DNA of 51,946 nucleotides from CAZAQV01 sp964487255 (GTDB lineage: Bacteria; Myxococcota_A; Polyangia; Polyangiales; CAZAQV01), in NCBI GenBank assembly GCA_964487255.1, contig CAZAQV010000039.1:1-51946 (forward strand), in the 5' to 3' direction. The position numbers and the translations under genes are program-made. Shown here piece after piece: positions 50,019 through 51,946 of this stretch. Position 1 is the first letter of the stretch, and the number at the start of each line of letters is the position of its first letter. A model generated the notes under the pieces. That model was not told the origin of the DNA and did no database searches. It saw only the letters and a program-made list of their open reading frames with translations.

Positions 50019-51946
50019 ATGCCGGAAACTCGTAAGCACGAACGACTCCCCATCTCGCTTCGTGTCCGCTTCCGCAGCGCCACCCTGGACGAGTTCGTCG
50101 AAAAATATGCCCAAAACATCTCCCACGGGGGCTTGTTCATCCAGTCACGCTCGCCCATGCCCGTCGGCACCCTCATCAAGTTCGAGTTTCGACTAAACGA
50201 CGAAAGCAAACTTATTTCTGGCGTTGGTCGTATCGTCTGGTCCCGCGCTGAGGGAAACGATGACGAAGCGCCCAGCGGAATGGGCATCAAGTTCATCAAG
50301 GTCGACCCCGAGAGCCGTGAACGAATCACGAGCATTGTGGAACAGCGGGGTGGCGGCGAAGGTGTGTACGAGGAGGAGGAAAGCGCATCGCTTTCGGAGC
50401 CTCCCCTCATGCCAACCACGCCCCCCAAGGGGCTCGCCAGTGGCAGTTCCCCACCACCGGGCTACCAAGTACGACACCCCAATCTGCATGGACTTTCGGA
50501 CAGCGACAGCATCCACGCACCCCAAAAAGCAGAGGACGCCGGGAGCGAGAAATCACCCCGTGAGACGAGACCGTCTCTAGCAGCCGCACTCATGAACACC
50601 GAGGACTCCATCTCGGTTTCGAGTTCGCGTTCGGAATCGATGCCTGCCGGCCTTGCGCCCGATGCCGACGCCGATGCTCTCATTTCTGAGCCGCCGGTTT
50701 CGTTCTCGGAGCCACCCGGGGCCGCTTCAGAACCACCGATTTCGTTCTCGGAGCCGCCTCCAGACTCAACTCCTGCGCCTGCTCCCACCTCGAAACATCC
50801 CGCTGTAACCGGTGAGACACTCGATGGCATTCCCGACCCGAGTGTTGCACAAGCGATCGAGGCCGGTCGTCAAGACCAGCCAGCTGTCGCAGACGAACAG
50901 GCCGAAAAGGGCGACCCGTTTGCGCGGCCCACTTCCAAGACAGGTATTGCCGCCATCGAATCGGCCCTCGCCGACTCGCTCGACGACGACCATGGGGGGG
51001 CTGCGGCCACCGACCAGAGTTCGCTTCTGCAGGGCGCGCAAGACTCGGCGTTTGGCATCGGGGCCGACGATGTTTCCGGGGGACCGAGCATCGACATCTC
51101 CGTTCCGTCAGAACCTGTCGAGCCCCCGGTGAAACAGAGTCGGCTCATGCCCGCAGTCCTGGCCGTGGTCTTGCTCGCATTGGTCGGAGCGATGCTCTTT
51201 TTCTGGTTCAACCAAGGCTCGCTGGGTGGCAACTCCACCTCCGAAGAGCGCGCACCGACCGACACGGAGACCTCCCCCGAAAAGCCCGCACCTGCGATCA
51301 CCCCGACAGCCACTACGGACGCAGGGGACGAAGCGGCCGACGGCGGGGAAGGCGACGCGCAAGCGCAATCCACGGACGCTGCAGTGCCTGAGGACGCGAA
51401 ACTCATCAAGACGAACTTCAGTTCGAACGTGCGCGGCGCAGAGTTTAGGTACGGCAGCACCACCTTCGACAAACAAGTGGAGTTGCCCGAGGGCATCGAG
51501 GTGACCATCACAGCGTCTGCCCCTGGTTACAAAAATACCGAACACACTTTTGTTCCCGGGCCCGGCAAGACACGCCAACGTGTGAAGCTTGAGCCTCTAC
51601 CACATGTCGTGAGAGTGTCGTCCGATCCGCCCGGTGCGAACGTGTCCATCTCTGGAAAGAGCGCAGTGGCTCCCGCAGAGATCACCTTCGACAGCTCGCC
51701 GGGTGCTGCGTTTGTTGTCGCGACGCTTCCCGGGCACGTCCGTCAACGGGCACGGCTCGATGCCAAAGCCTTCGAACAAGTTGGCGAACAAATGGAGCAG
51801 AGCGTCGAGATCAAACTACGACCTCGTCCCAAGCCACGTCCCCGTCCTGCCGGAGGTGCTGAGGGCGCGTCTGGCGATTCATCGGGCGGCGATTCATCGG
51901 GCGGCGATTCATCGGGCGGCGATTCATCGGGCGGCGATTCATCGGG
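50019..51946 (+). CDS. PilZ-TM-PEGA protein (partial, runs off the window)
   Basis: At least 642 residues with no stop in the window. The N-terminal PilZ domain (1-110) shows the c-di-GMP motif RxxxR in RKHERLPISLR and the D/NxSxxG motif as NISHGGLFI, as in the PilZ group common in myxobacteria. A disordered Ser/Pro/Glu-rich region (about 115-370) has SEPP repeats. One TM helix follows (about 376-396, PAVLAVVLLALVGAMLFFWF). After another linker a PEGA-like domain (VVRVSSDPPGANVSISG, about 529-570) lies on the far side of the membrane. The last residues are GGDSS repeats. It could transmit c-di-GMP state to an envelope-facing domain. Confidence 0.85.
   Translation, partial: MPETRKHERLPISLRVRFRSATLDEFVEKYAQNISHGGLFIQSRSPMPVGTLIKFEFRLNDESKLISGVGRIVWSRAEGNDDEAPSGMGIKFIKVDPESRERITSIVEQRGGGEGVYEEEESASLSEPPLMPTTPPKGLASGSSPPPGYQVRHPNLHGLSDSDSIHAPQKAEDAGSEKSPRETRPSLAAALMNTEDSISVSSSRSESMPAGLAPDADADALISEPPVSFSEPPGAASEPPISFSEPPPDSTPAPAPTSKHPAVTGETLDGIPDPSVAQAIEAGRQDQPAVADEQAEKGDPFARPTSKTGIAAIESALADSLDDDHGGAAATDQSSLLQGAQDSAFGIGADDVSGGPSIDISVPSEPVEPPVKQSRLMPAVLAVVLLALVGAMLFFWFNQGSLGGNSTSEERAPTDTETSPEKPAPAITPTATTDAGDEAADGGEGDAQAQSTDAAVPEDAKLIKTNFSSNVRGAEFRYGSTTFDKQVELPEGIEVTITASAPGYKNTEHTFVPGPGKTRQRVKLEPLPHVVRVSSDPPGANVSISGKSAVAPAEITFDSSPGAAFVVATLPGHVRQRARLDAKAFEQVGEQMEQSVEIKLRPRPKPRPRPAGGAEGASGDSSGGDSSGGDSSGGDSSGGDSS
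51871..51946 (+). repeat. 15-bp tandem repeat encoding GGDSS
   Basis: GGCGGCGATTCATCG is repeated about five times with identical units, in frame within the PilZ-PEGA gene, up to the window edge. Perfect identity suggests ongoing slippage; the sequence may end here because assembly failed in the repeat. Confidence 0.9.

Overview
The window is a GC-rich, almost fully coding bacterial scaffold segment with one 100-N gap (47717-47816). It most resembles a Myxococcota-type (former deltaproteobacterial) genome, probably marine or halophilic. The reasons are a PilZ protein of the kind common in Myxococcus relatives, several large secreted lipoproteins with Asp/Ala/Gly-rich linkers and Cys-rich CGDxxC...CxxDCG modules, and a bona fide ectoine hydroxylase. 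The taxonomic placement is inference; no rRNA or tRNA gene was seen.

Region 1 (138-14557): a secreted metallopeptidase-like lipoprotein is divergent from ectD (ectoine hydroxylase). Convergent with ectD is a tightly packed nine-gene minus-strand operon: aldehyde dehydrogenase, threonine-aldolase-like enzyme, heterotetrameric sarcosine oxidase (soxB-D-A-G), ArgE-like M20 deacetylase, sodium:solute symporter, and a metal-less M24 protein of the ectoine-hydrolase type. It looks like an uptake and catabolism module for an N-containing compatible solute. No ectABC, doeB, doeC or doeD of the classical type is present.

Region 2 (14772-25123): five secreted or lipid-anchored proteins. They are a LamG plus polysaccharide-lyase-like protein, an FG-GAP/VCBS repeat protein, a possible amidoligase-fold protein, an amylo-1,6-glucosidase-like six-hairpin protein and a beta-helix protein carrying the same Cys-rich module as the first gene.

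Region 3 (25120-33299): a divergent lipid or polyketide-like locus. The minus strand encodes an intact ketosynthase, a degenerate ketosynthase (chain-length-factor-like), an alpha-oxoamine synthase, an FmdB zinc ribbon and an ADP/ATP-translocase-family transporter. The plus strand encodes a fatty acyl-AMP ligase, a possible 30-residue micro-ORF, two acyl carrier proteins and a YbgC-type thioesterase. The set could activate, extend and off-load an acyl chain onto an amino acid to give a long-chain alpha-aminoketone. This is the best candidate for an undescribed system here. bioB follows at 33701-34657.

Region 4 (33306-42861): small membrane proteins, a CNT nucleoside transporter, an orphan D12-class DNA adenine methylase behind a small winged-helix protein with a dyad at its start, hypothetical proteins, a zinc-ribbon membrane protein and an amidase.

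Region 5 (43005-51946): the rod-shape operon mreB-mreC-mreD-mrdA(PBP2)-rodA on the minus strand, then a divergent ECF sigma factor and a PilZ-TM-PEGA protein running off the window in a GGDSS repeat. A family of about 80-90 bp repeats with a central palindrome (arms CGATT(T/C)G / CAAATCG) occurs between the acyl-AMP ligase and the first ACP gene, three times in tandem at 38629-38903, inverted before rodA, and as an array between mreB and mreC where the assembly breaks.
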